NCBI GenBank assembly: GCA_013350335.1
Contig: CM023535.1
Coordinates: 26,008,617-26,072,616, forward strand
DNA from: Chimonanthus salicifolius
Lineage: Eukaryota; Streptophyta; Magnoliopsida; Laurales; Calycanthaceae
Reading direction: 5' to 3'
Length of the DNA stretch: 64,000 bases
A model generated the notes under the pieces. That model did not search any database, was not told the origin of the DNA, and saw nothing but the letters and a program-made list of their open reading frames with translations. The position numbers and the translations under genes are program-made. Below are positions 1-10,838 of the stretch, piece after piece. Numbering within the stretch: position 1 is the first letter of the stretch; every line of letters begins with the position of its first letter.

Positions 1-1379
1 CAAACACGTACCATATGCTTGCCCCATAGACAAAGCAATAACAACACATAGAGTAAATAAGATCAACCATTAATTCATCATTTCAAAATATTGATTAATC
101 ATTCATAATATTGTCTCAAATGGCAACATAGCCGATTACAACATTTAATCATAAATTAAGTACCACATCCGGTACTTAATTAAAAGACAACGGTTCCAAG
201 AACCAACAGAAAAGATCAGAGCATTCCTCTCCGGGGGAATCCCAAAACACTGCTTTAGCTCAAACGCCCTAAGCTTGAAAGAGAGGGTCCTCCTCCTCGG
301 GTTCATCGCCTGAAAGGTGAGTGGTGTGAGCTAACTAGCCCAGTGAAGGATAATTAACAATGCACATTAAGCAAATAGTAAAACAGGTTAACAACGGTTA
401 ACATCACATGCTTGATAACAGTAAGCATAATCTGAAATAAGATAATAACATCATCAACTATCAATCACTGACATTATCCACCGTAACGCCTGCCGACTAC
501 ACTAAAACCAGTATTAAGTCCTGACACGGTCAAAATACATCCTTGCAAGTACATCTCCGGCTCTTAAACTTAGCCGATACTGACACCCTCAAGTCAACAA
601 CTGACGACAGCATGGTCCGCCCATGGTCCAGTAGACATAAACCATCTCTCACATGGCCGATATTGGTTCAATAGCCCAGGTACGTGGAAGTAGTCTTACG
701 TACACATACGGTCAACACCGTAATATCAAATCATCACAGCACTCTTACCATAGTGCATCATGTATAGGCACATGAGTGGGTTCATCAAAACCGAAACCAC
801 TCATTGCTCAAAATAACACCTGCTTACAAAATCTGCAGAGTTAAGTTCCCTCACCGTGATCGTGTGGTTTTGCGGTCTCTGTCAAACAACATACAAGTGC
901 GCAATCAATATACATATCAGATACGTACATATACGTAGTATTTGGAAATCACACGTTTTCCCACAAAATATCCAGGGTTCATGGAAATGAGTCTCCTACT
1001 TGGTTTCTAGCCTTTTTAAATTATCGACAAGATAATAATATAATAATAAAAATGGGCTCAGTCCAAACTCATATTGTCTTCTGGGCATTGACCAGATTGA
1101 CTTATTGAGTGAGGTCTAGATCCTCGGGTCACTTCTCGGTTGTCTTCTGGATAGGACCAGAGCTGACATTTTGAGTAGGCCTCGAGGTCACCCAGTGCCC
1201 GACTATAGTGCCGGCCTGAAAGTGAATCACTCAGTTCCCGACTAATGTCGGACTGAAAGCGGATACAATAATATTTACACTATAAATAATAAGAGAAAGG
1301 GGTTAGTACAGTTTTATTTAACAAGGGGGTATAAATCATCACATCACATAATCTAACGAAATAATAATTTTTTTTTTTT

Positions 1380-1745
1380 GAATAAAATAATAATATTTAA
1401 TTATTTATTCATTTTTTTTTTCGATGGGAACCAACATTTGAAATCATAAGCAACTATATTCTCAAATAAAAATATTTTTTTTTTGGAATAAAATAATAAT
1501 ATTTAATTATTTAATTATTTATTCATTTTTTTTTCTTCGATGGAAACCAACATTTGAAATCATAAGCAACTATATTCTCAAATAAAAATATATATATATA
1601 TATTTTTTTTAGAATAAAATAATAATATTTAATTATTTAATTATTTATTCATTTTTTTTTTCGATGGGAACCAATATTTAAAAATATGAGCAACCATAAT
1701 ATCAAATAAAAATATATATTTTTTTTAATAAAATAATAAAATATA
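1380..1745. repeat. AT-rich tandem repeat, three copies plus a partial fourth
   Basis: Units start with gaataaaataataat at 1380, 1486 and 1612, with a partial unit near 1727. Each runs through a T tract, a cgatgg(g)aacca segment and a caaataaaaata end. Unit length is about 106-126 bp, differing mainly in T and AT tract length. The array lies inside the left-edge LTR; I did not see it in the related LTR at 24519-35878. Confidence 0.85.
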
Positions 1746-1771
1746 TTTTTTTTTCTTCTTCTTCTTCTTCC

Positions 1772-1802
1772 CCGTTCACTGTCTGCAACAGACAGTGAAC
1801 GG
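1772..1802. repeat. Perfect 14 bp inverted repeat with 3 nt loop
   Basis: CCGTTCACTGTCTG at 1772-1785 is followed by CAA and then by its exact reverse complement at 1789-1802. It follows a (TTC)n run and lies within the minus-strand LTR. It could form a stable hairpin in DNA or in the LTR transcript. Confidence 0.9.
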
Positions 1803-3014
1803 TCGGTGAACAGTAAAACCGAAAATGGGAAATGGGGTATTTTCGAGACTCGGTTTTTACATCTGACCGGTCCGATGGATTCCTCCGGGAGTCCTCTTTC
1901 CATAGAGAGAGGTTTGGAGCTTTGAAACTCAGTGAGCCATCCGATATTAACACCGGAAGTTCACTGATACGAGAAACCCTAAAATTTTCCCTAAATTTTT
2001 GAAATCGTTTTTCTCACTGAAAACAAAGCCAAATTCAAAAATTTTTGATTCCAAATCGGTCGAAATTGAAAGGGGAATGCAGTGGTTACCTTAGATTGAG
2101 TTTCTGGGCTGAAATCCGGATTTTTTGTCTGAAAATCTCCTCTAAGTTGCAGGTTGAGAAAAAAAAAAGCAGAGGGTTGGCCGGCCGGAAAAAGAGAGCT
2201 TAAAGAGCAGAGAAGGAGTGGGAGTGAGAACCGAAACTATAGTCGGGCAGGTTTTCTGCTGTTTGCAAATCAGCCCTTCAAGTTTTCCATTTTTACGAAA
2301 AGGGCCTCATTTTGATAAAAATTGGATTTTTAACTAAAAAAATAATTTTAAAAGCTCAAAAATTTAATCCAACCTTACAGATAGGTTGGGTTTTAAAAAT
2401 CTTAGTCACCATAAAAATTTCAGATTTTATCTCTTACTAAAAATCATTTATTTAAATAAAATTCATATTTTACCCATAATTACTTAATTAAACAAATGTA
2501 AAAATAACTAATTTATAAATCTTATTTTGAAGTGAAATGAAATAACTAGACCATTCTTAAAATGGTCTACCATAAAATACTAATTTTAAAATTTATTTCA
2601 TTTTCAAAACCCTTTAAAATAATTAATACTCCCTTTCGGGGTTTTGACGGGTGATATTTAAATATCATTTTCTGAAAATAATTTTATTTTAAAATCAGAA
2701 ATGTAAATCCTTCATTAAGGAAAACATTATTCACCAATAATATTCACAAAATCACACAATTTATAAAAATATACACAAGAAGTGGTAAATTACCAAAATG
2801 CCCCTCCAACTCGACGAGCTAAATCACTGAGTTTTCGAGCTCAGATCGGGCCAAACTTGGGCTTTCCTCGAAGCCCTAACCAAAATCCTCTAGATTAACC
2901 CGTTAAACAAGATTAACGAGCTAAAACTCGCCTAATCTAGGGCAGGGTATTACAGATCATCCTTGGGAATACCTAATAGTGTAAAGGAATCACATAAAAA
3001 ATTAAACAACTCAC

Positions 3015-3205
3015 AGATTTAAGGTTTCTGCTGACTTTTTCCTCACGAGATGTTGAAAGTCCTTGACATGGTTGATGAGCATCTGTACGGGGTAAAGGTT
3101 CAGGAGGTTCACCCTTACTTTGGGTATGGAGTTTTCCCAATTCAATAAATCTTTTATCATCACCCTCTACAGTATCGTAATCTTCATTTGTCAAGTATTC
3201 TCCAC
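3015..3205 (-). CDS. Candidate internal exon of an unidentified host gene
   Basis: On the minus strand an open frame of 63 codons is bounded by an acceptor-like CAG (3206-3208) and a good donor GTGAGT (3009-3014). The peptide is hydrophilic and acidic at the start (residues like EDYDTVEGDD), then proline-rich (KGEPPEPLPRT), with mixed codon use typical of coding sequence. I do not recognise the family. The exon begins with two bases of a split codon. Exon 1 upstream (ending at 4407) leaves two bases, so they cannot be directly consecutive unless a further exon or another splice site lies between. The downstream intron is entered by the left-edge LTR only 60 bp after the donor. It may belong to the same gene as the 4407-6794 exon. 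Confidence 0.45.
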
Positions 3206-4406
3206 CTGAATGCTTTCATCATTGATACTCCTGAATGAAATTTGCCATAGTACTTGGTAAAAAACTAAACCGCATGCAAAAAGTTGCATCAAATTGGAAG
3301 CTAAGAATGAGAAGCAGGAATGGATTGGTTCAACCACATATCATAAGTCAAAAGGCACACTGCATATCTTAAGTAAATAAAATCACCGTTACTCAAATAT
3401 CTAACTTAGTTGAATCATAAATTCATAAGAAGAGGCACGAATGCACAAGTACACATCTATTTTTGTTTCATACTAAACCAAATGGTGGTACACAATGCTA
3501 AAAAATATCGCACATTTGACCCAACACAGCCTTCACAATACGCTAGAACCATGTGTTTTCCACAAAGCAAAAGTTAGTGGCGCCTCATCCGCCATGCACA
3601 CTGCATGTGTGAAAATGCATGAATCTGATTATTAAATTGCTCAGAAGACGTAAAAGGGACAATCTTAGCCCTTCAACCAGTGAACCCATTCCTATTCAGT
3701 GCCAACTTCTGTCCATACTCATTTCCGCTGTTCCAACTTCAGTCCCCCTCGGACAAAGAAATCATATATTCTGTTCCAAAATTTTATTCAAAGATATTCC
3801 TGTTGCTTTATTAAAGTTAACACTAAGTTTGCTTTACAATACACAACAAGAGGTGGACAAGAGGGCTTGCCATATTCAAGAGGCAAATTTTGGCTGAAAA
3901 AGGAGTACCTGACCATGAAAATTCATAGCTGAAACTCATTTCAATCCATTAAATCCAACAAGTTGAAATCAACGGGCGCTGAATTTCACCTCAACCACTG
4001 AAAGCATGGATCAGACAACTAGCAAGAACTGGCCCTATTTCGTAGTAGTTGGATACTCCATAATTCTGTTACTTTAGCATTTTCTTTCCACGATCTCCAC
4101 TGAATATACAAGGTTTACCCACCCACCACAAGACAAGTGTTAATACTAATCTTTCTTTAACATTTAACAGAAGTTTACTATTTTTTCAGGATCCTGAAGT
4201 CTCATAGAGGAATTTCTGCATTGGATATCAAAAGATTGTATTAAAATCAACACAGGATGGAACAGGGAGAGAAAGAGGAAAATCCTTTCACTACTTCACT
4301 TTGTCCACTTTACATGCCACACGAGCAAAGTGAAATACATCGATGTCTGGGTGGTAGCACTGTCCTTAGAGTTAAATGAAGGATCGGGAGATGAGTATAA
4401 ATAAAC
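3206..4406. other. Probable intron of the host gene; nothing else recognised
   Basis: About 1.2 kb of AT-rich sequence between the two minus-strand exon candidates. I see no domain, clear repeat or RNA gene. Short open frames on the plus strand around 3619-3932 have no recognisable content. Confidence 0.35.
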
Positions 4407-4430
4407 CTTGTGGATGAAGTGGGCGCAGAA

Positions 4431-4954
4431 TGTTACGTGCCTAAGCACTGAGTCTCGTTGTATGCATGCGTGTGTCGTGTAGAGATGGGTGAGTGACGTG
4501 CGAACGGCTGGGTGTCTCTCATGCACAGTAGATTGCTTTCAAATTCTTAGTGGATGTTTCCTCTTATTTCTCCAATAATCTCTCCCTAGCTGGAAGATAA
4601 TGCATGGAGTTATTCCACGCGGTACCCACACGGTAATGGGCAGTTCCTACAATCTCTCTAGTGTGCGTTTCTTTTGAATAAGCGATTAAGAGCTTTCTCC
4701 TTTTGAATTTCGAGTGATGTAACTCCTTCCTTGTTTTAAGGAGGATTTGTTTAAATGTAAGGCATATTTTGAATGAGAAGATAACGACGAAATATTCCAT
4801 CGTGCAAGGCGTGTAGGAGGCGTGGGTACCTCGAAGAGACCCGTGTGTGTTCCTTATCCTTCTCCTTTCACTCTTTCTTCTTCATTCGAGTATTACAGTA
4901 GCATGTATTAAAGAAAACCAGCCAAAACTCCCTCAACTCAGGAGGCACGTTGCA
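4431..4954 (+). repeat. 5' LTR of the gag-only element
   Basis: 524 bp, TGTTACG to TTGCA, matching 6053-6574 along its whole length. Confidence 0.93.
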
Positions 4955-4968
4955 AGGTATTAGAGACA
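4955..4968 (+). promoter_or_regulatory. Primer-binding site, initiator-Met tRNA type
   Basis: AGGTATTAGAGACA directly follows the 5' LTR. It resembles the usual TGGTATCAGAGC site for the 3' end of plant initiator-Met tRNA, with a few changes. Confidence 0.7.
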
Positions 4969-4979
4969 GGTATGCGGCC

Positions 4980-5997
4980 ATGGCGGACGCTACCCAAAAT
5001 GCAAAACTCAATGAGATGATGGCTCTTCTACGCAATGCCATGGAGAAGCAAGGAAGACAGCTGGATGACGTTGTCAACAGACTAACCGCCGTAGATGCCA
5101 AACTAGAAATCGTGGACACTAGATTGGACAATATTTCACAGATCCGTACGAACAAAAATTGGCAACAACTCTGGTTCCTCAGGTCATCATTCATGTGGTA
5201 GTGGCCCACGATTTGGAGGAGCAGATGGAGGTGGACCGAGTCATGCCATTACCACCCGTATGGTGCGATTGGATTTTCCGCGATTTGATGGAAATGATCC
5301 ATCAGGATGGGTCTACCGAGCTGAACAATTTTTCTTACACCAACAAACTCCCATGACACATAAACTATTACTAGCCTCATTTCATTTGGAGGGGAAAGCT
5401 TTGCAATGGTTCCATTGGATGGAACGATCCAACGCGATTGCTAGTTGGGAGGACTTCACCAAAGGTCTACTGACTCGTTTCGGACACTCTCCTTTTGAGG
5501 ACGCTACTGCTTCCCTCACTAAGTTACGACAGTCTTCGACCGTCGAAGACTACCAAACCAAGTTCGAGGAGCTCGACAACCGCACCACAGGACTCAATGA
5601 GTCCTTTATGATGAGTTGTTTCTTGGGAGGTTTGGAGGATGACATCCGATTAAGTGTCCAGATGTTGCGGCCGAACAACCTCCCCAATGCAATCGGGCTG
5701 GCCCGCATGCAAGAGGATAAAGTCAACGTGCTGAGGAGACAAACATATTTTGAGGTAGAAAAATCAAGTACCTTCCTTGACATGACCCATCCTAAAAATT
5801 TTACTCTTGTTATATATAAGTTAGCACCTATGGAGATGAATGAAAGAAGGGCTAAAGGTCTATGTTATAATTGCGATGAAAAGTTTGCGCCAGCCCATAA
5901 ATGTCAAGTGCAAAAATTATTCCTCATGGAGGGAAGTTGGCCGAAGGAGACAAATGAGCGTGACAACACCACCTGGAAACTTTACCACAAGGCTTGA
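4980..5997 (+). pseudogene. gag: gag polyprotein of the TR-GAG element, frameshifted
   Basis: Gag packages the element RNA into particles. The ATG at 4980 opens a helical N-terminal segment with a heptad-like run (RLTAVDAKLEIVDTRL). The frame shifts by +1 near 5165, after which 5260-5997 encodes the retrotransposon gag core: LDFPRFDGNDPSGW, a WF..W motif, then LTKLRQSSTVEDY and FLGGLEDDIR. A zinc-knuckle-like CYNCDEKFAPAHKC lies near 5865-5905. The CDEKF.PGHKC type of knuckle is typical of plant chromovirus gag. The frame ends at 5997 with no pol behind it. The frameshift suggests the copy is dead, although programmed shifting cannot be excluded from sequence alone. Confidence 0.85.
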
Positions 5998-6040
5998 ACC
6001 AAGTCTCCCGAATTCCTCCTCGAGGACGATGTCGAAGCTG

Positions 6041-6052
6041 AGTCGGAGGGAA
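6041..6052 (+). promoter_or_regulatory. Polypurine tract
   Basis: AGTCGGAGGGAA lies immediately before the 3' LTR, where second-strand priming starts. Confidence 0.65.
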
Positions 6053-6574
6053 TGTTACGTGCCTAAGTACTGAGTCTCGTTGTATGCATGGCGTGTGTCG
6101 TGTAGAGATGGGTGTGTGACATGCGAACAGTTGGGTGTCTCTCATGCACGGTAGATTGCTTCCATATTCTTAGTGGAAGTTTCCTCTTATTTCTCCAATA
6201 ATCTCTCCCTAGCTAGAAGATAACGCATGGAGTTATTCCACGCGGTACCCACACAGCAATAGGCAGTTCCTACATTCTCTTTAGTGTGTGTTTCTTTTGA
6301 ATAAGCGATTAAGAGCTTTCTCCTTTTGAATTTCAAGGGATATAACTCCTTGTTTTGAGGATGATTTGCTTATCTGTAAGGCATATTTTGTAATGAGAAG
6401 AAAATGAAGAAATATTCCATCGTACAAGGCGCGTAAGGGCGTGGCTCACTTCGAAGAGACCCGTGTGTGTTCCTTATCTTTCTCCTTTTACTTTTTCTTT
6501 TTCATTAGAGTATTACAGTAGCATGTATTAAAGGCAACCATCCAAAACTCCCTCAACTCAGGAGGCACGCTGCA
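6053..6574 (+). repeat. 3' LTR of the gag-only element
   Basis: 522 bp copy of 4431-4954, followed by the TSD CAGAA. Confidence 0.93.
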
Positions 6575-6794
6575 CAGAAGGGAGCGGGCAATCCTCGTCG
6601 TCACTTTCTGGTGGATCATCTTTGATATCAGTGAGGATGGCAACCTTGGAAGGATTCTTCTTATTCGAGTCGGAAATGGAAATGGTAATGGAATTGTGAT
6701 TGGATAGCTCAGGCTCGATTTTGATGTTGGGGTTTGTTGCTGCTGAAGCAGGGTTTGAGTTTGGGTTTTTTTGCTGCTATTGGGATTCTACCAT

Positions 6795-7064
6795 TTTTTC
6801 TTCTCCACTTCCTCCTTCGTCCGTCTGTGTATATATATTTTCGTGTTTCAAAGACTCGATAAAAAGTGAAAAATGTATAATTAAGAAAAGGTTTGACAAA
6901 GATAAATTTTGGTATGAATCTATGAATTATGAAATGCTGCTGTAATTTCTATCAAACATGTCCAAAAGTCAGTTTATATATCCAAACTGCTATCCTCACG
7001 ACTTTTACCACCCGATGGATCGGTTTTGGCCTTAATGTAGTTTGCAGATTTATCTCACAGTATA
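6795..7064. other. Spacer, possible promoter side of the host exon
   Basis: CT-rich on the plus strand just after 6794, then unremarkable AT-rich sequence up to the TSD of the next element. No TATA box is convincing. Confidence 0.3.
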
Positions 7065-7948
7065 ATTATTGTTAGTTTCCCGTCTTTGCCAAGTCTCAAT
7101 ATTTGTCAATTCCATGACTCAAGTACTTGCTAGAAGTTTGAAGACTTAAGATGATCAAGAGTGAAGATCATGCTATACCAGATTAAAGCTCATCGTATGG
7201 CAATCACAAAACAGGTATTGGGCCATAGATGGCTTTAGGTGGTACCCACACCTTAGGATGACCATTCCTAAGCTTAGTTAAACAAATGGTAAAATCATAA
7301 AAAACCTAGAGATGAAGTTTGACAGTGAATTGGAAGCGAATTTGGAAACATGAATTAAGTTCACTGTCAGCTAGACCAATGGTTCTCACCGACCCCTCGG
7401 TGGAGACAGGATCGACCCATCGTGGTCATATACTGGTCAGCTAGATTGACAGAGGTTCTGGATCATAGAATTATCATTCTGGGTGAGCCTCTAATCGAGA
7501 GTCTCGTATGCACCGACCCCTCGGTGATAAACTTAACTATCCATCGTAGTGAACGGCTCGTCAATGAAAAACTTGTGAGTTCTGGTCTTTGAACTCAAAT
7601 GGGCTTTCGAGAAAACAGACATCTTGGTATTTCAAGACCGATCGAGAGTTCAGGACCGACCCCTCAGTAAAGGGTGACAAGTCGTTTTGGGCAGGACAAG
7701 TTTCGGGATGTGAAACTTTGTCTGCATGGTGTTGCCCCTTATCGAGATCCTCGTATGGACCGACCTCTCGGTGCCATGACTGTCGACCCATCGGCGACAC
7801 CGACTTGTCGATTTGGAAATAATTATATTGTTAGGAGTGCATTTAATGCACAACGGTCGGGTGGTTGAACGGTAATATTCTTAGTCACCGACCGCTCGGT
7901 GTGCCCGACCTGTCGGTACATGATAGATTCTACAATTGGTTGCCTTTT

Positions 7949-7958
7949 CTATAAATAT
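7949..7958 (+). promoter_or_regulatory. TATA box of the 5' LTR
   Basis: TCTATAAATA, conserved at the same place in the 3' LTR (13675-13684). It is the likely Pol II promoter core of the element, with U3 upstream and R downstream. Confidence 0.65.
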
Positions 7959-8753
7959 CAATCTTTGTGCAACCAGTTGATATCCTTTGGAAAATCCGTT
8001 GGACTCTCATCATTATCAGTGAGCTTAAATAAGGGCCAACGTAAGGATCACTCTCTCTCTTGTGCCTACACTTGGGAAATCTAATTCAACCAATCATATG
8101 GATTGAGTCTGTAAGAGAAAGAGGAGAAAGGATAATCAACTAGGAAAGATGTTGGTAGAACTAATTTCCAAGTCACCCTGAGATTGTGATTGCTCAACGA
8201 CCGCTACAAGGCGGAACTTCGAGATTAACTCTAGCATATATTGGGTGAATCTTGGAGGAGCACACATCTACAAAGGCAAGTGTTTCTTGGTTTTAATTTT
8301 ATTTAAAACCTTTATCCTGTGAAAGAAGATTAAGGAGTATTGGCTCCAGAACCACTATAAAAAAAATTTAGCGTCGTCTCTAGCACATGTGGTGGGTGGA
8401 ATTCTCAGCCAATTCAAATAAGTGGAATTCATATTCTATATGTGGTGGGTGAAATTCCCAACCAAATGAGTGACGTGGAATACCTACTCTAATTGTGAGG
8501 GTGTAAGTCCCCAATTAGTGGATTTGGGGATAGTTCAAGGTTGAGCTAGTCCTAACAGTGGATTTAAATTGGCTAACCGAATCACTATATATCTTATGTC
8601 CTTGTGCTTGGGGTTTAGAGATAATTCCTTGTGTTGATTGCTAAATTTTATTTGCTAACACACATATACACACACCTGATTGTTATATCCACTGCACTTA
8701 ATTAATTAATCAAGTAATTTTTAAAAGGACCAACGATTTTTAGATTGATGACA

Positions 8754-8773
8754 CCCCCCCCCCCCCCCCCCCC
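8754..8773 (+). repeat. C20 tract near the LTR end
   Basis: Uninterrupted run of 20 C followed by C/T-rich sequence, at the same LTR position as the C32 run at 23554. Confidence 0.95.
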
Positions 8774-10838
8774 ATCCCTCCCCTCACCCCCTCTTTCCTC
8801 CTCCAGGGTCAATCGTGTAAACCTCAATTTGTGATGAAAAATGTAAAGCAATTATGAAAAACTTTAAATTTTTTCATCAATAAATATGTTTGGAAATAGG
8901 TGAATAGAAAGTGGTCTAAGCCTATGGAATAGGTATTTGATAAACCTTCAACTTCCATGACCACTCAACCTAAAGAGCAAATAGGTTGAACTAGTGATGA
9001 AATGACTATACACTTTAATCAAACACTAGTAGCGGTCACCAGTGTTGTTTCATGATATGTTTTTAAGATATTTAAAAAGATATGAAACAGCAAAAGAGGT
9101 TGATATCACCTATTATGACCAATTTGTATACTGAGAGAATAGGTGACTGACTACAGTTCATCCATTGAAAAAGCTCAAGCTTAATCCTCTAGAGAAGAAG
9201 AGGATGGAGTTAAGGAACTTGATGAAGGGAGTGACCTATAAGTATCATATGATGCCATGTACCAAAATGTTTGCCTCTTATGTTAGGTAAACATCATGGT
9301 ACAAAATCTGGAGTTTTGATTTACAAAATCAAATAGGAAGGCACCCAAGATTAAAATCAGATTTGTAAAAAGGCCATGACTGGATTGTGGACTTAGATTC
9401 CAAGTTTCATAATGTTATGTTCAAATGTGTGAAGGGATACCACTGTGAGTATCACATTTGAAACATGATTTTGGAATCACATGTGTATCTTACCTTCAAC
9501 CCATGTTCTTGTTTGATTGTTAGATTGATCTAGTGTAAGATATTCGTATGTACATGTAGGTTTGCACTCTAGTATTGGAATATACTTATCTCATTTCTTT
9601 CATATGCCATGTGATTTGTGTATCTTTAGGAAATGAATGTAGTTTGTGCATTACCTCATGTATAAGGTGTGTATGGTACACATACACAGTATCGTTTCAT
9701 TCCAAGTTCTTAAACTTGTGAATCCCTTGTGGAATGAAACATGCTCTATGCATTTAAATGGATTTTTGGTTTGGTATGAATTACCAAAAGTGTTGATCAA
9801 GATGATCAAATATGCTTATCTGTAATCCATTTATGTACCAGCTCTTTCTAAGGAATGAATCTCATTGGAGTATGCTTGAAAGAATGGTAAAATTGTTTAT
9901 CATGTTTTGAGTAATAACATGATAACATGCATGAGAGTTGTGTGGGTAGCGTCATACTTCATTTCCATATGCACGATTAATGTATTCAAAATATGAAATG
10001 GATGTACGGTTTGTGTGCTTAGTGTCTCATTCCAATATCTGTTATTTTAGAAACTATGTGAATGAGTTATGTTAATAGACACCTTGTCTTTGTTAAAACC
10101 TGGAGATGCTGCATCTCATGACATCACACCCTTGGGCAATATGTTTGAATTGGTAAGTTAAAAGTGCCCAAGGTACTTGGATTGGATTGGATCCGGGTAA
10201 AGTGATCCATGATCCATGTTTTTGTACCTACCTTTAGAGGGATGTATTGGATCTTCTAAAGGCACAAAATATGTGTGAATGTATGTATCTACACTCGGAT
10301 TGAAAAGTGTATAAACAAAGCTTGAAGCACTATGAACATCGTAAGCGCACACACACACACACCCCATCATCCTTTAATTTTAAAACCCAGGTCGAAGGAT
10401 AGACTGGTCGGAGGAACAAACATGTCGCTACTATTCCAAATCAGAACACTGTCTAAAAGGGGGAAAATCGAAAGAAGAGACAGGTCGATACTTATCGACA
10501 TGTCGACACAGACCGGTCGTTGGTCACGACCTGTCGGTGAGTCAGAAAGATTACGTTAAAAGTTTTCTTTCTACGAAAACGATAGATTATTTCCAAAATT
10601 GTCGTTCCGTCTCCCGCGGAGCTCTGGAGATTTTCCTTTTGTCTCATGTTCCCTAGACCAATCAATAGGACATCTCGGAGCGATATCTCATCGGAAAACC
10701 ATAGGTTTTTGTTTCTCCCGCCTCTAGTAGCTTGAAAATCACAGATTTTGTAATTCCCATTGGTTAAGTAAGCTCTGAGCATTCTTCTCTCCTCTAAGTG
10801 TTTTTTTTTTTCTAAGTTAAAGAAAAGCATAGTTGAGA

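Larger units (their letters stand above)
1..2954 (-). mobile_element. Ty3/gypsy LTR (Tekay-like), truncated by the window edge
   Basis: Read on the minus strand this begins TGTAATACCCTGCCC at 2954 and runs off the left edge. The interior matches 30374-35878 in order: the CCTCCTCCTCGGG block near 290, the CGGCCTGAAAGTGAAT block near 1214, a conserved gtggttacctt segment near 2080, and the GCAGGGTATTACA end. TGTAATACCC starts are usual for plant chromovirus LTRs. It holds no coding region. The flank right of the end is GATCA; the other TSD copy would lie outside the window, so solo LTR and 5' LTR of a full element cannot be told apart. Confidence 0.75.
4431..6574 (+). mobile_element. Complete gag-only (TR-GAG) Ty3/gypsy retrotransposon
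   Basis: The element has two LTRs (4431-4954 and 6053-6574), a primer-binding site right after the first, a gag region, and a purine tract before the second. It is flanked by the 5 bp TSD CAGAA at 4426-4430 and 6575-6579. LTRs begin TGTTACGTGCC and end GGAGGCACGYTGCA. There is no protease, reverse transcriptase or integrase, so it is non-autonomous and would have needed enzymes from a related chromovirus. The LTRs differ by scattered substitutions and small indels, so insertion is not very recent. It lies inside a host exon. Confidence 0.92.
4407..6794 (-). pseudogene. First exon of a host gene, split by a gag-only retrotransposon
   Basis: Minus strand: an ATG at 6792-6794 opens a frame running to 6575. 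It continues in the same frame at 4430-4407 once the element 4431-6574 and one TSD copy are removed, and ends at a donor-like AG|GTTTAT (donor 4405-4406). The peptide is Asn/Ser/Pro-rich at the start, then has a KIEPEL segment, an ITISISDS segment and an acidic PPESDDED stretch. This resembles the disordered N terminus of a plant nuclear or regulatory protein, but I do not recognise the gene. Two lesions are visible: the 2.1 kb insertion, and a TAG at codon 6 that looks like a CAG-to-TAG change in a Gln-rich start. Translation could instead start at a later codon, but no other ATG lies in this frame before the insertion. The (CTT/CTCC)-rich plus strand just beyond 6794 would be the 5' UTR side. 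Confidence 0.55.
7070..8820 (+). repeat. 5' LTR of the SIRE-like element
   Basis: TGTTAGTTTCCCG at 7070 aligns with TGTTAGAGCCCGG at 12796. Alignment continues through the TATA region and the C tract to the gggtcaatc segment near 8812. The 3' copy ends GAGAACTTTCA at 23651, but that end is not clear in the 5' copy, so the right boundary is approximate. The U3 half carries six ACCGACC...TCGGT repeats. Confidence 0.8.
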
